A DNA stretch of 64,000 nt. Origin: Candidatus Kapaibacterium sp. (GTDB taxonomy: Bacteria; Bacteroidota; Ignavibacteria; Kapaibacteriales; UBA2268). This document shows positions 1 to 8,396 of this stretch, piece by piece. Location of the stretch: contig CALHGZ010000004.1 in assembly GCA_938031175.1 (NCBI GenBank), positions 1-64,000 on the forward strand, written 5' to 3'. The notes under the pieces were generated by a model. It was not told where the DNA came from. It did no database searches and saw only the letters and a program-made list of their open reading frames with translations. How positions within the stretch are numbered: position 1 is the first letter of the stretch; the number at the start of each line of letters is the position of its first letter. The position numbers and the translations under genes were made by a program.

Positions 1-356
1 GTGGAGATGGCGGGACTCGAACCCGCGTCCGAAGAGTTTCATTTGCTGCATCTACATGCTTAGTCGTTTTTTCAATTTTTGCTTTTAGTTTAGCCAAACG
101 ACAGGCGACTAAAAGCTATCGGACTAGTTTCTTGTGTAAAAGTCGTCCGCTTACTTTTTACACCAGCCTGTCTAATGCGACACCCCTTAAACAGCCGACA
201 GGCGAGCTATTAAAGGGATGTGGCTGCATTAATTATGCTGCCATAGCGTAGTTATAATCGGCATTTATATTTTGTCGGTTGTATTAACGTGCACCACCGA
301 CTGAGCACGGCATGCAGCAACAAAATCCATCACCCCGTCGAATCCAATACATCCCC
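1..356 (-). ncRNA. ssrA: transfer-messenger RNA (tmRNA)
   Basis: tmRNA rescues stalled ribosomes by acting as tRNA-Ala and then as template for a degradation tag. On the minus strand the 5' end at 356 starts GGGGATGTATTGG. The 3' end at position 1 gives a T-arm and acceptor strand (GTTCGAGTCCCGCC then ATCTCCAC), so GGGGAUG pairs with CAUCUCC and only the last two bases of CCA lie outside the window. The tag reading frame at 262-233 is GCC GAT TAT AAC TAC GCT ATG GCA GCA TAA, giving ADYNYAMAA, similar in layout to Bacteroidota tags ending in ALAA. The downstream part holds GC-rich pseudoknot stems (for example around 120-215). A decayed copy of its 5' third lies at 1614-1697. Confidence 0.96.
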
Positions 357-444
357 AAAGAACAATCATTTAATTAAGCGTAAAAAAAGTAATTTTATTG
401 TAATTAAAGCAAATAAAATAAAAATATTTGTATTCTTGTTGAGA

Positions 445-1191
445 TTATTTTGCTAAGAATCTTTTTAATTTGTTGAAGTAATTAACAAAAAAGCATATAA
501 GTTTTAATTTTGAAAATGATGATACATTTTTATCAACAAATATTTTATCATCTGATAATCTTCCGACAAAGCGAAATCCTTTTGATATTAGAAAATTATG
601 TAATTCTTTGCTTTTATAATTATCCTCAACACTTATTGCCTTTATTGCTAACTTTGAAAAATCAATTGTTTTTAATATCATAAGCTCGTTACCTTCTACG
701 TCAATTGATAAGTAATCAATTGTATTAATTTTATTATTGGCAAAATAATTATTAATGTTAATTGCTTTAACTTTTATTAACTTTTTTTCGCCGCCAAGGG
801 TTTCTATTTCATTGTTAATTCTTTTAAGATGTTCATTATCGTAAGCTCTTACGATGCCACTAAGCATTTCTGAGGGTCCATCAACATGAAGAAACTCAAC
901 TTCTCCTTCATTATTATCAACACAAGCATTGATGCAAGTGCAATTTCTATTTTTTTTTAGTTCATTGAATTTATGGGGTATGGGTTCAATACAGATACCA
1001 TTCCAATGTCTGTATTTTTCTAAAAAAAAGGTATTGGAAAAAGTAATACCATCATAAGCACCAATATCAACAAAGAATCCATTTGTTTTTTTCTTAAATA
1101 CGAACTTATCTATAAATTTATCCTGACTATATTGAGAATAATATTTCAATTGACTAATCCTTTCTTTGTATTGGTTAAATTTATTATGCAA
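445..1191 (-). CDS. FkbM family SAM-dependent methyltransferase
   Basis: Predicted O-methyltransferase of the FkbM family, 248 aa, often found in polysaccharide or glycan loci. Visible motifs are the SAM-binding VDIGAYDG near residue 41, CIEP near residue 67 and DYLSIDVEGNE near residue 160, all standard for FkbM proteins. The only available start is a TTG at 1191, and the conserved domain begins almost at once (SQYSQDKF), so the N terminus is minimal or slightly truncated. The roughly 180 nt just upstream contain another short coding-like stretch in a different frame. It sits between ssrA and glycosyltransferase debris, so it is probably acquired cargo. Substrate unknown. Confidence 0.82.
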   Translation of the reverse strand: MHNKFNQYKERISQLKYYSQYSQDKFIDKFVFKKKTNGFFVDIGAYDGITFSNTFFLEKYRHWNGICIEPIPHKFNELKKNRNCTCINACVDNNEGEVEFLHVDGPSEMLSGIVRAYDNEHLKRINNEIETLGGEKKLIKVKAININNYFANNKINTIDYLSIDVEGNELMILKTIDFSKLAIKAISVEDNYKSKELHNFLISKGFRFVGRLSDDKIFVDKNVSSFSKLKLICFFVNYFNKLKRFLAK

Positions 1192-1372
1192 TATTTAATT
1201 TGATATTTTTTAATTTCATCAGCAATTTTGTTGGAAGGAAAATCGATATTATGCATTTGGCAACTAACTTTATTATAATTTATATCTTTATTCAATAGAG
1301 CTAAGGATTTTTTTAATTTATTGTCAGAAAATATATTTGATCTTCATAAATTTGCTTCAATGTTTTTATTAA

Positions 1373-1637
1373 TTATCTTTTCACTAATTGTTTAAGAATA
1401 TTTTCTTTTTTTACAAAATCGTTAAATTCATTTTATTAAAATATGTTTGTTCTAAATATTAGATCTAAAATCATCATTTTGGTCAATTTCAATTAGTTGT
1501 TCTTCGTTATTATAGTCATAATGATTTAAAGAGCTTTTTGAGTTGAAGTCAAGATTAATTTTTGGATTTCCCCAATATATTGGAATGCAGTTTACCTCCA
1601 TTGCTTTGTAAACTTTGTCGGTTGTATTAACGTGCAT
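1373..1637 (-). pseudogene. GT10 (alpha-1,3-fucosyltransferase-like) C-terminal remnant
   Basis: The segment KVYKAMEVNCIPIYWGNP followed by DFN closely resembles the donor-binding C-terminal region of family 10 fucosyltransferases (pattern K-x-x-x-A-x-x-x-x-x-IPIYWG-x-P...DFN). Only about 60 codons remain open. After the stop at 1452-1454 the similarity appears to continue in another frame (NEFNDFVKKENI..., to a stop near 1373), so there is at least one frameshift. The N-terminal acceptor domain is absent. The apparent start codon and first residues (MHVNTTDK) are not fucosyltransferase sequence: they come from the adjoining ssrA fragment. The gene is dead. Confidence 0.7.
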
Positions 1638-1697
1638 CTCCGACTAATCACGGTATGCAGTAACAAAATCCACAATCAGTCGAATTTAATATAGCCT
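1614..1697 (-). repeat. decayed partial copy of the ssrA 5' end
   Basis: On the minus strand this 84-nt stretch aligns along its length with the first 86 nt of the intact tmRNA (271-356). A 23-nt run at 1614-1636 is identical to 271-293, and most of the rest matches with scattered substitutions and small gaps. Homology stops just before the tag reading frame and runs straight into the GT10 remnant. The 5' GGGGATG acceptor strand is mutated and no 3' half exists nearby, so it cannot be a working tmRNA. Confidence 0.88.
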
Positions 1698-1742
1698 TTA
1701 TTTTCAAATAGCATTCATATTAATCAACGAATATATAGATAG

Positions 1743-3197
1743 TTAATTTTTATTCTTTTTATTACGCGGCTTGAGTAAAAGATATCCGGGATAGTCGAAT
1801 TCCTTGTGTTCGATTAGTTCCCCATTATCGATATATTTGACAACTCCAGATTCATATAGCCAAATTGGATTGTGGACAACAATGAAGTCAGGTTTGTAAT
1901 ATTCATACCAGCTTGACAAATCACCTTTTTTTAAATAATCTGCACTTTTAGGGGATATAAGTCCTAAAATATCTACAATATAAAGCTCAGAATACCAGCC
2001 AATGTGACCAATTTCAATGCAAGCAATTTTAGCATCTTTTGAAATGTTCTCTTTCAGCCATAGACCAATATTTTTATAGTCAATTTCTTTGGTTTCGCCT
2101 TGTAAAATTATAAATGATCGGATTAGTATTGTAATTATGTAAATACTTGCTAATGAATTTATTAGGAAGTTTAATGTATTGTCTTTAAATTTTTGTGCTA
2201 AGTATTTTTGCAAAGTTATCAAACCAAACGCAAAATAAATAAATCCAAAAAGGTAATATGGAGAATAATACCAGGGATAATTCGGTATATTCAACGAAGT
2301 ATAAAATATTGTTAATACAAGCAGATATAAAAGAGAGATCTGAATTAATTTATTTGTTTTTATATTTATTAAAATTCCAATTATAGAGATAATTGCCATT
2401 ATGATCAGGAAAATTTTAGGAAAGATTGGGAAAATCATCCAATTGCTATTATAAAGCATAGTTCCTGCACGTAGGAAAGGGAAATTGCCAAATATACCTG
2501 AAGTACCCTGAGCAATTTTTGAAGATAAAGTTGTGGGTAAAAGCGTACCATAAATGTAATAATTAACTGAATAAAAAATTAAAACGATTGTCAAAGGTAA
2601 TATGAAATTTTTAATATTTGGAATTCTACTATTTTCGATGAAATAGTATATCAGTAATATAATAATAAGAAACAAATATTCGCCTCGGGTTAGGAAAAGT
2701 AATGCTGAAAGAGTAAAAAATAATAAATCTTTTTTCTTGAAAAAAAAGTATAAACACAAACAAAGTAAAAAAAGGGATAATGTTATTTCTAATCCGAAAC
2801 TGAGATAGAAAAAACAAGATGAGACGAGCATCAGGGAAGGAACGATGTTAAAGGGGAATTCAATTTTTTGTAATTTCATTAATTCTATTAGTACTATTGC
2901 AGTAAGTATTAAAAAAAAACCGGAAAAAAGATGCATTGATAGTGGGATATGGGAAAAAAAGTAAGATACAGCCAAGCCGAGATATGTATAAAGTTGAGAT
3001 GATAGAGCATTTATATATTCTCCCGGATTATAAACAAGACCTAAACCATTTATTGCATTTCGGAAATATCTATAATAAATCATTGCATCATCGAGCGTTA
3101 GATTGCGGCTACGGTAGATGAGCAGACAAGAAGTAATTATTATTATTAAATTGGCTAAATTAGCTTTTATTTTGCTCCATTTAATTGTTTTAATCAT
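1743..3197 (-). CDS. polytopic membrane GT-C type glycosyltransferase-like protein
   Basis: 484 aa with about 11-12 hydrophobic segments covering residues 15-370 and a soluble C-terminal domain. The first extracytoplasmic loop carries LDDAMIYYRYFRNA followed by GLGLVYNPGE, the acidic DD-containing pattern of GT-C lipid-linked-sugar transferases (AftB, ArnT/PMT-like proteins). These enzymes transfer sugars from polyprenyl-phosphate donors at the outer face of the inner membrane. The C-terminal part (residues 375-475) resembles the periplasmic tail of such proteins, with a conserved EIGHIGWYS. It is alone in its transcription unit; the spacer to the next gene is 227 nt. Acceptor and donor cannot be inferred. 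Confidence 0.72.
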   Translation of the reverse strand: MIKTIKWSKIKANLANLIIIITSCLLIYRSRNLTLDDAMIYYRYFRNAINGLGLVYNPGEYINALSSQLYTYLGLAVSYFFSHIPLSMHLFSGFFLILTAIVLIELMKLQKIEFPFNIVPSLMLVSSCFFYLSFGLEITLSLFLLCLCLYFFFKKKDLLFFTLSALLFLTRGEYLFLIIILLIYYFIENSRIPNIKNFILPLTIVLIFYSVNYYIYGTLLPTTLSSKIAQGTSGIFGNFPFLRAGTMLYNSNWMIFPIFPKIFLIIMAIISIIGILINIKTNKLIQISLLYLLVLTIFYTSLNIPNYPWYYSPYYLFGFIYFAFGLITLQKYLAQKFKDNTLNFLINSLASIYIITILIRSFIILQGETKEIDYKNIGLWLKENISKDAKIACIEIGHIGWYSELYIVDILGLISPKSADYLKKGDLSSWYEYYKPDFIVVHNPIWLYESGVVKYIDNGELIEHKEFDYPGYLLLKPRNKKNKN

Positions 3198-3424
3198 AAA
3201 TAAAGGTCTCGGGATGTTTTAGAAGTTATTATAAATTAATTTAATTTTGTTATTAAAGATATTTGTGAAAATCAACATAATAAAATTGGCTATTATTTGA
3301 GTTTAGGGTAAAAAATAATTATCAAAATATTAGCGAATATTTGCAAATTATTTCTAATTATTGTTACATAAACTATTTTATATAATTAATTTTAAATATT
3401 TTGATAAAATCATTATTGTAATAT

Positions 3425-4702
3425 TTATATTTTGTTGGTTATAATTTCGTACTCTAAACGCAAAAGTTCAATTTCTTCGTTAGTAAGAGATTTATTTCTT
3501 CTAGCCATAACGATTTTAGCGACGTCAATAGCTTTTTCGAATTTGTAATGACTGCAATCTTTTGTACCCCGCCAGGCAAATGAAGGAATATAATTTGGTA
3601 ACATCCCGTCAGCAATGATTATTGCAGCAATACCAGAAACTGTACCGGTATTGAATGAAGTATTAATAGCAGTTTTTGTGTGATCCCCACAAAGCAAGCC
3701 AAGGAACATCTTTCCCGTGTTTATTTCTTGCTTAGGGAAGCGTACCTTTATTTGTGAGTAGGTATTCTTGAGGTTGGAATTATTCGTATTAGCGCCTAAA
3801 TTAACCCACTCTGAAATAAATGAATGCCCGAGAAAACCATCGTGTTGTTTATTAGAAAAAGATTGTATTATAGTTGATTCTATTTCACCACCAACTTTGC
3901 AAAATTCACCGAAAGAGTTGTTGGCGTATATTTTAGCACCTATTTTAATGCTTGAATTTTTACCAATATAACAAGGACCCAAAATAACAGCATTGGGCAT
4001 AATAGATACGCCGTCATCGATGATTACGTATCCATCACTAGCATCAATAACAACACCGGGACTAATTTTTGTGTTTTTAGCAATTTTGATTGAGGATTCA
4101 TTAATTAAATGCACTCCATTTTTTTTTAGATCGGAAAAATCAATTTGATTTTCGTAAAAACGTGAGTCATCATTAATTGCATCGCCATTAAAGTAAATTG
4201 CATCCCATAAGTAATTAATTACTTTTGGTTCTTGTACTTCTATAGTTGGTAAAACCCTGCCATATTCATCCAAAGTTTTAGGGAAAAAAGTTTTGTCTGT
4301 TTCGCTTGGATTAATGTATTCATCTTTATGTATAAATACCATAAAGGGAACCTGATTATAGCTAAATGTAACAGATTTTGATACATTTTCTTGCTTTGAA
4401 TATTTTTGATATTTTGAAATAATCTCATTCCATAATCTATCGGTAGGTAGTATTGCTGAATGATAAATAAGGATATTCTCTTTTGAGAGTGTTTCGTTGT
4501 TAAAGTTGAATCTTTTTAGAAATGAATTAAGGTGCTTATCTCTACCACTAAATATTAAGCGGGCATCAGGAAACTGTTTTTTAATTTTTTCAAAAATTCT
4601 TAAAGCCCCACATCTAATTTCCCATAGTGGATGCATAATTGAAAAAGGATATAGCAAATTGGTTTTTTCTGGTTCGAAAATAAGTACGGCATCAATATGC
4701 AT
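3425..4702 (-). CDS. GlmU-like putative sugar nucleotidyltransferase
   Basis: 425 aa from the ATG at 4702; an in-frame ATG at 4732 would overlap the upstream FKBP gene, and the chosen start leaves only a 1-nt gap after its stop. The family is common in Bacteroidota: an N-terminal region related to nucleotidyltransferases (ending PLWEIRCGALRIFEKI) but without the GxGTRM signature loop, then left-handed beta-helix hexapeptide repeats at about 195-370 (for example IGKNSSIKIGAKIYANN). This suggests an acyl- or nucleotidyl-transfer role in cell-envelope sugar metabolism, but activity is unproven for the family. Probably cotranscribed with pyrG and the FKBP gene. Confidence 0.75.
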   Translation of the reverse strand: MHIDAVLIFEPEKTNLLYPFSIMHPLWEIRCGALRIFEKIKKQFPDARLIFSGRDKHLNSFLKRFNFNNETLSKENILIYHSAILPTDRLWNEIISKYQKYSKQENVSKSVTFSYNQVPFMVFIHKDEYINPSETDKTFFPKTLDEYGRVLPTIEVQEPKVINYLWDAIYFNGDAINDDSRFYENQIDFSDLKKNGVHLINESSIKIAKNTKISPGVVIDASDGYVIIDDGVSIMPNAVILGPCYIGKNSSIKIGAKIYANNSFGEFCKVGGEIESTIIQSFSNKQHDGFLGHSFISEWVNLGANTNNSNLKNTYSQIKVRFPKQEINTGKMFLGLLCGDHTKTAINTSFNTGTVSGIAAIIIADGMLPNYIPSFAWRGTKDCSHYKFEKAIDVAKIVMARRNKSLTNEEIELLRLEYEIITNKI

Positions 4703-4703
4703 T

Positions 4704-5141
4704 TTACTTAATCTCCAATACTTCAATTTCAAAAATTAAAGTGGAATTAGCTGGTATATTTCTAACTTTACGATTACCATAACCAAGTTCTGGAGGAATT
4801 ACAACAATTCTTTTACCCCCTTTTTTCATTGTCAGAATAGCTTCGTTCCAACCTTTTAAGATGGCTTCATCGCCCAAGGTGAATGTCAGAGGTTTTTGTT
4901 GCGTATAGGAGTTTTCGAAAATAGTACCGTCTTCGAGTTTTCCAATGTAATTGACTGTAACTTGTTGTCCCTCGCGTGGATAGTTGCCGCTTCCCAGCTG
5001 TAAATCGATGTATTTCAGACCTGAAGGTGTAGTTGAATAATTGGCATAAGGATCTTTAGTAGATGTATCAATTGTAGTTTTACTTGTTTTGCAGGAAACA
5101 AGTATAGCAAATGCTAAAATTATAAAAAATAAGTGTTTCAT
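4704..5141 (-). CDS. FKBP-type peptidyl-prolyl cis-trans isomerase lipoprotein
   Basis: 145 aa. The N terminus is a lipoprotein signal with lipobox ILVSC at residues 13-17. A single FKBP domain covers about 38-143: LQLGSGNYPREGQQVTVNYIG, then FENSYTQQKPLTFTLG, ending in the typical PANSTLIFEIEVLEI. It should catalyse proline isomerisation during folding of exported proteins while anchored to a membrane. It lies 2 nt downstream of pyrG and 1 nt upstream of the GlmU-like gene, so one transcript is likely. Confidence 0.93.
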   Translation of the reverse strand: MKHLFFIILAFAILVSCKTSKTTIDTSTKDPYANYSTTPSGLKYIDLQLGSGNYPREGQQVTVNYIGKLEDGTIFENSYTQQKPLTFTLGDEAILKGWNEAILTMKKGGKRIVVIPPELGYGNRKVRNIPANSTLIFEIEVLEIK

Positions 5142-5143
5142 AT

Positions 5144-6787
5144 TTAACTCCTTGAATTATTTGTAGATTTTCTATATTTTAAAGCAGCATTGATAAAACT
5201 AATAAATAATGGACTTCCAGTAACAGCTCTTGATTTTAACTCGGGATGGAATTGTACGCCAACAAACCAGGGATGCCCGGAAAGTTCAATAATTTCAACA
5301 AGCTGACCATCGGGCGATAAACCGCTCATAATCATTCCTTTTGATTGTAGTAAATCACGAAAATTATTATTTAACTCGTATCTATGTCGATGTCTTTCAG
5401 AAATTTGAGTAGTTTTGTAAGCATCGTATGCAATAGTGTTTGGTTTAATTATACATGGATAGGCACCTAAACGCATGGTTCCACCTTTGTCTTTGATTTT
5501 CTTTTGCTCGTCCATAAGATCAATGACGTTATTTTCAGTCTTGGCAAATTCAGCTGAATGGGCATTTATTAGATTGCATACATTACGAGCAAATTCGATG
5601 ACGGCACATTGCATACCGAGGCAGATTCCGAAAAATGGTATTTTATTTTCACGAAGATATTGAATGGAAATAATTTTTCCGTCAATACCTCTTGAACCGA
5701 AGCCGGGTCCAACAAGTACTCCATCAAGATTATGAAGTTTTTCTGCTACATTTTCAAGTGTAATTTGTTCTGAATCAATTAACTCGACATTGACATGTGT
5801 ATTATTAATTGAGCCGGCGTGGATGAATGCCTCCAAAATACTTTTATAGGAATCGCGATATTGAGTATATTTACCGACAAGCCCTACATTAACTTGATAT
5901 TTGGGATTTTTTATACGGTGAACAAACTTAGTCCATGTATTGATTTTAATCGGCTTTACTTTCAATTTCAGTTTATTTAGGATAAGTACATCTAAATTTC
6001 TCTTAGCAAACATCAAAGGGACTTCGTATATTGTAGTTTCTGCATCAGGTACATCGATTACTGCTTGGTCATCAACGTTACAGAATAAAGCAATTTTACT
6101 ACGAATATCTTTGCTAATTTTGTGTTCACATCGGCAAAGAAGTATATCTGGGCGTATTCCTGACTCCATTAATGCTTTGACTGAGTGTTGGGTGGGTTTT
6201 GTTTTAAGTTCACCAGCACCTTTGATATAGGGTACAAAAGTTAGATGTAAATTGAGAACAGATTGTGGTCCCTTTTCAAGGCCAAGTTGTCTTTGTGCTT
6301 CTAAAAATGGTAGAGATTCAATATCACCGACGGTGCCACCTATTTCTATGATTATGAAATTATATTTTCCATCGAAAAATTTGATTCTTTTTTTTATTTC
6401 ATCAGTGATATGTGGAATAACTTGAACAGTTTTGCCGAGATAATGCCCTTTTCTTTCTTTGGTTATTACTTCGTAGTAAACCTGTCCGGCGGTAGTATTA
6501 TTATGTCTTTGAAGTGACTCTCCTAAAAATCTTTCGTAATGACCAAGATCTAGATCAGTTTCGGCGCCATCATCGGTAACATAGACCTCGCCATGTTGAA
6601 ACGGATTCATTGTACCTGGATCCACATTTATGTATGGATCGAGCTTCATTATTGTTACACTATAGCCACGTTGTTTTAACAATAATCCCAATGATGCCGA
6701 AGCTATACCTTTTCCTAAAGATGAAAGCACTCCACCAGTTATAAAAATATATTTGGAGCTTGCTGGTGGATTTGTGTTACTATCCAT
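5144..6787 (-). CDS. pyrG: CTP synthase
   Basis: Makes CTP from UTP with ATP and glutamine, the last step of pyrimidine nucleotide synthesis. 547 aa, essentially the usual length. The N-terminal synthetase domain shows [13 protein letters not shown] (P loop, about 15-27), [20 protein letters not shown] and the [11 protein letters not shown] motif. The C-terminal class I amidotransferase domain has the nucleophile in [10 protein letters not shown] and the His/Glu pair in GVQFHPE. The start at 6787 leaves a short 11-residue lead. First gene of a pyrG-FKBP-GlmU-like operon and divergent from the solute-binding lipoprotein. Confidence 0.98.
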   Translation of the reverse strand: MDSNTNPPASSKYIFITGGVLSSLGKGIASASLGLLLKQRGYSVTIMKLDPYINVDPGTMNPFQHGEVYVTDDGAETDLDLGHYERFLGESLQRHNNTTAGQVYYEVITKERKGHYLGKTVQVIPHITDEIKKRIKFFDGKYNFIIIEIGGTVGDIESLPFLEAQRQLGLEKGPQSVLNLHLTFVPYIKGAGELKTKPTQHSVKALMESGIRPDILLCRCEHKISKDIRSKIALFCNVDDQAVIDVPDAETTIYEVPLMFAKRNLDVLILNKLKLKVKPIKINTWTKFVHRIKNPKYQVNVGLVGKYTQYRDSYKSILEAFIHAGSINNTHVNVELIDSEQITLENVAEKLHNLDGVLVGPGFGSRGIDGKIISIQYLRENKIPFFGICLGMQCAVIEFARNVCNLINAHSAEFAKTENNVIDLMDEQKKIKDKGGTMRLGAYPCIIKPNTIAYDAYKTTQISERHRHRYELNNNFRDLLQSKGMIMSGLSPDGQLVEIIELSGHPWFVGVQFHPELKSRAVTGSPLFISFINAALKYRKSTNNSRS

Positions 6788-6902
6788 TTAGTAAATCCAA
6801 ATTTATCACAAATTTTCAAAATTAAAAAAACAAATATAATGAAAATTTTATGCTACATAAATAAATTTGTAGAAGTTTATAAACAGATTTTAAAAATTTA
6901 AA

Positions 6903-7916
6903 ATGAAATTAATAATATTTTTAGTGATTACTGTATTAGTATTGTATAGTGGCTGTGAGAATGGACAACTTCCAAAACAAGTAATAAATGTAGTTTCTAA
7001 TATTAGGGATTCAAGTTTTCAAAAGATTTTAACTGAGATTATATCTGAATTTGAGAATGATAATATTGAGATTAATTTAGTAATTTCAGTTCATTTTCAG
7101 AATTGGGATGTTGCGATAACTGATATAGCGTTGATTGATAAAATGATTGCAGATAACAATTTGAAAAATATAGCTTGTATCCAATTCCCAAATTTATACC
7201 AAAATCATATAATTTATTCTAATCGTTCAGATTCAATTATAGCTGTTCCTGTACTTATAAATCTTGTATTACTATATTCTAATCTTGATCTGTTGAAAAG
7301 TATTAATTATGACCCTCAGCAAGAAATTAATGAATATGATATATCAAATTTAGCAGAGCTAATTTTTATACCTGATTCCATTTATGGTATGGGGTGTATT
7401 AATAATGATTTTGTTTTAACTTTTGCATATCATAAAATGTATGGAGGAATCCAAGATTGGGTTAAAAGTGATTTTGATCAAATGATCAATAATTTAGAAT
7501 TAAATTACTGCAGAAGTGGAATTTTTGAGACAAAATTTTTCGTTTGGAACTTATTTCTCCGTAACAGGGTTGCTTTTGTCATCGGAGATAATGAGTTGCT
7601 TGAAAAATTAAAACTAGCAGACGAAAAATTTAATTACAAAATCTCTCCTATAATAAATAAGCCATCCCCAAAAGTGCTTTCTAAAAATATTTATGCAATG
7701 ATAAATGCACAGAGTAATAAAGATTCGATTGCTTGTCTTTTTATTAAACATTTAATTTCAGAACGAAATTTGTCTAAGTTTTATTCTAATTGCACTTTTT
7801 TAGGTTTTCCCTCGGACTCAACCTTGATTGAAGGAATTTTAGAAAAAAGTAAGAATAACAAAATAATTGAATTATTAAGAATTAGCCAGCCTTTTAGAAA
7901 ATTTACTAATTATTAA
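6903..7916 (+). CDS. solute-binding-protein-like lipoprotein
   Basis: 337 aa with a lipoprotein signal; the Cys is at residue 19 (YSGC). The body resembles family 1 extracellular solute-binding proteins: an early strand-helix unit (VINVVSNIRDSSFQKILTE) and a hinge-like stretch SIIAVPVLINLVLLYSNLDLL, matching the usual IPV...LYYN-DL pattern. No permease or ATPase gene is next to it, so it is either an orphan receptor or has taken on another role. Family assignment is moderate and the ligand is unknown. Confidence 0.55.
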   Translation: MKLIIFLVITVLVLYSGCENGQLPKQVINVVSNIRDSSFQKILTEIISEFENDNIEINLVISVHFQNWDVAITDIALIDKMIADNNLKNIACIQFPNLYQNHIIYSNRSDSIIAVPVLINLVLLYSNLDLLKSINYDPQQEINEYDISNLAELIFIPDSIYGMGCINNDFVLTFAYHKMYGGIQDWVKSDFDQMINNLELNYCRSGIFETKFFVWNLFLRNRVAFVIGDNELLEKLKLADEKFNYKISPIINKPSPKVLSKNIYAMINAQSNKDSIACLFIKHLISERNLSKFYSNCTFLGFPSDSTLIEGILEKSKNNKIIELLRISQPFRKFTNY

Positions 7917-7967
7917 TTTATTCTTGTTTATTAATATATTCCTTACTTAATTTCAACGATTAGCCTC

Positions 7968-8003
7968 AAATGTTTTTAAATGATTTTGAATGCTTTTCAA
8001 ATG
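7968..8003. repeat. short 10-bp-period tandem repeat
   Basis: AAATG recurs at 7968, 7978 and 7999 with a degenerate GAATG at 7988, each followed by a T-rich run, giving about 3.5 copies of a roughly 10-bp unit in the spacer between the solute-binding gene and feoA. The one-turn spacing could bend DNA or be chance in AT-rich sequence. Confidence 0.4.
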
Positions 8004-8115
8004 ATCATAATTCAATTGTATTAATTTAAATCGTCTATGATAAAAAATGCAACATTTTAGTTATAAAATTTATTGGATAATTTTGTAATTTGATTAGTAT
8101 TCTCTATATTGAGTA

Positions 8116-8129
8116 TTAGTTTAACCTAA
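8116..8129. promoter_or_regulatory. palindromic candidate operator upstream of feoA
   Basis: TTAGTTTAACCTAA reads TTAG-n-TTAA-n-CTAA and is palindromic at 12 of 14 positions. It ends 18 nt before the feoA ATG at 8148. The TTAG...CTAA ends resemble DtxR/IdeR/MntR family sites (IdeR consensus TTAGGTTAGSCTAACCTAA), and a DtxR-family gene lies in the same cluster. Binding is inferred. Confidence 0.5.
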
Positions 8130-8147
8130 ATATTTAAAATTTTGAAT

Positions 8148-8396
8148 ATGGAATATAAATTAATAGATGCCCCTCTCGGAAAGATATTGAAAGTGACAGG
8201 TATTAAAGCAGGCAAAGATGCCCGCCATCGCCTATATGCTCTGGGTGTTCATATTGGAGATAAAATAATCAAATTGAGCAATACCAAATGGCGTCCACAA
8301 TTGATTCAGAATTTAACAAGCGATAGCTCAAAAATTGCAATCGGGAAAGGCTTATCAGAAAAAATATTTGTAACTGAATCAATTGATGAAAATTAA
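8148..8396 (+). CDS. feoA: ferrous iron transport protein A
   Basis: 82 aa SH3-like cytosolic partner of FeoB. It has the FeoA-type pattern of a basic N-terminal segment (AGKDARHRLYALGVHIGD, like the usual R-L-x-x-L/M-G-x-x-x-G-x) followed by a beta-rich half ending KIFVTE. The ATG at 8148 is preferred; an in-frame TTG at 8142 lies two codons upstream. It overlaps feoB by 11 nt, so translation is coupled. A candidate metal-responsive palindrome sits just upstream. Confidence 0.9.
   Translation: MEYKLIDAPLGKILKVTGIKAGKDARHRLYALGVHIGDKIIKLSNTKWRPQLIQNLTSDSSKIAIGKGLSEKIFVTESIDEN

Noticed and set aside
1192..1372. Separate small gene between the FkbM gene and the GT10 remnant
   Set aside because: A coding-like stretch exists on the minus strand but has no start codon, overlaps the FkbM start in another frame and matches no family; it is more likely further debris.
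2936..3121. Small plus-strand frame inside the GT-C glycosyltransferase gene
   Set aside because: Lies wholly antisense to a well-supported membrane protein gene and has no recognisable motif; treated as a shadow frame, as are the other short frames opposite real genes.
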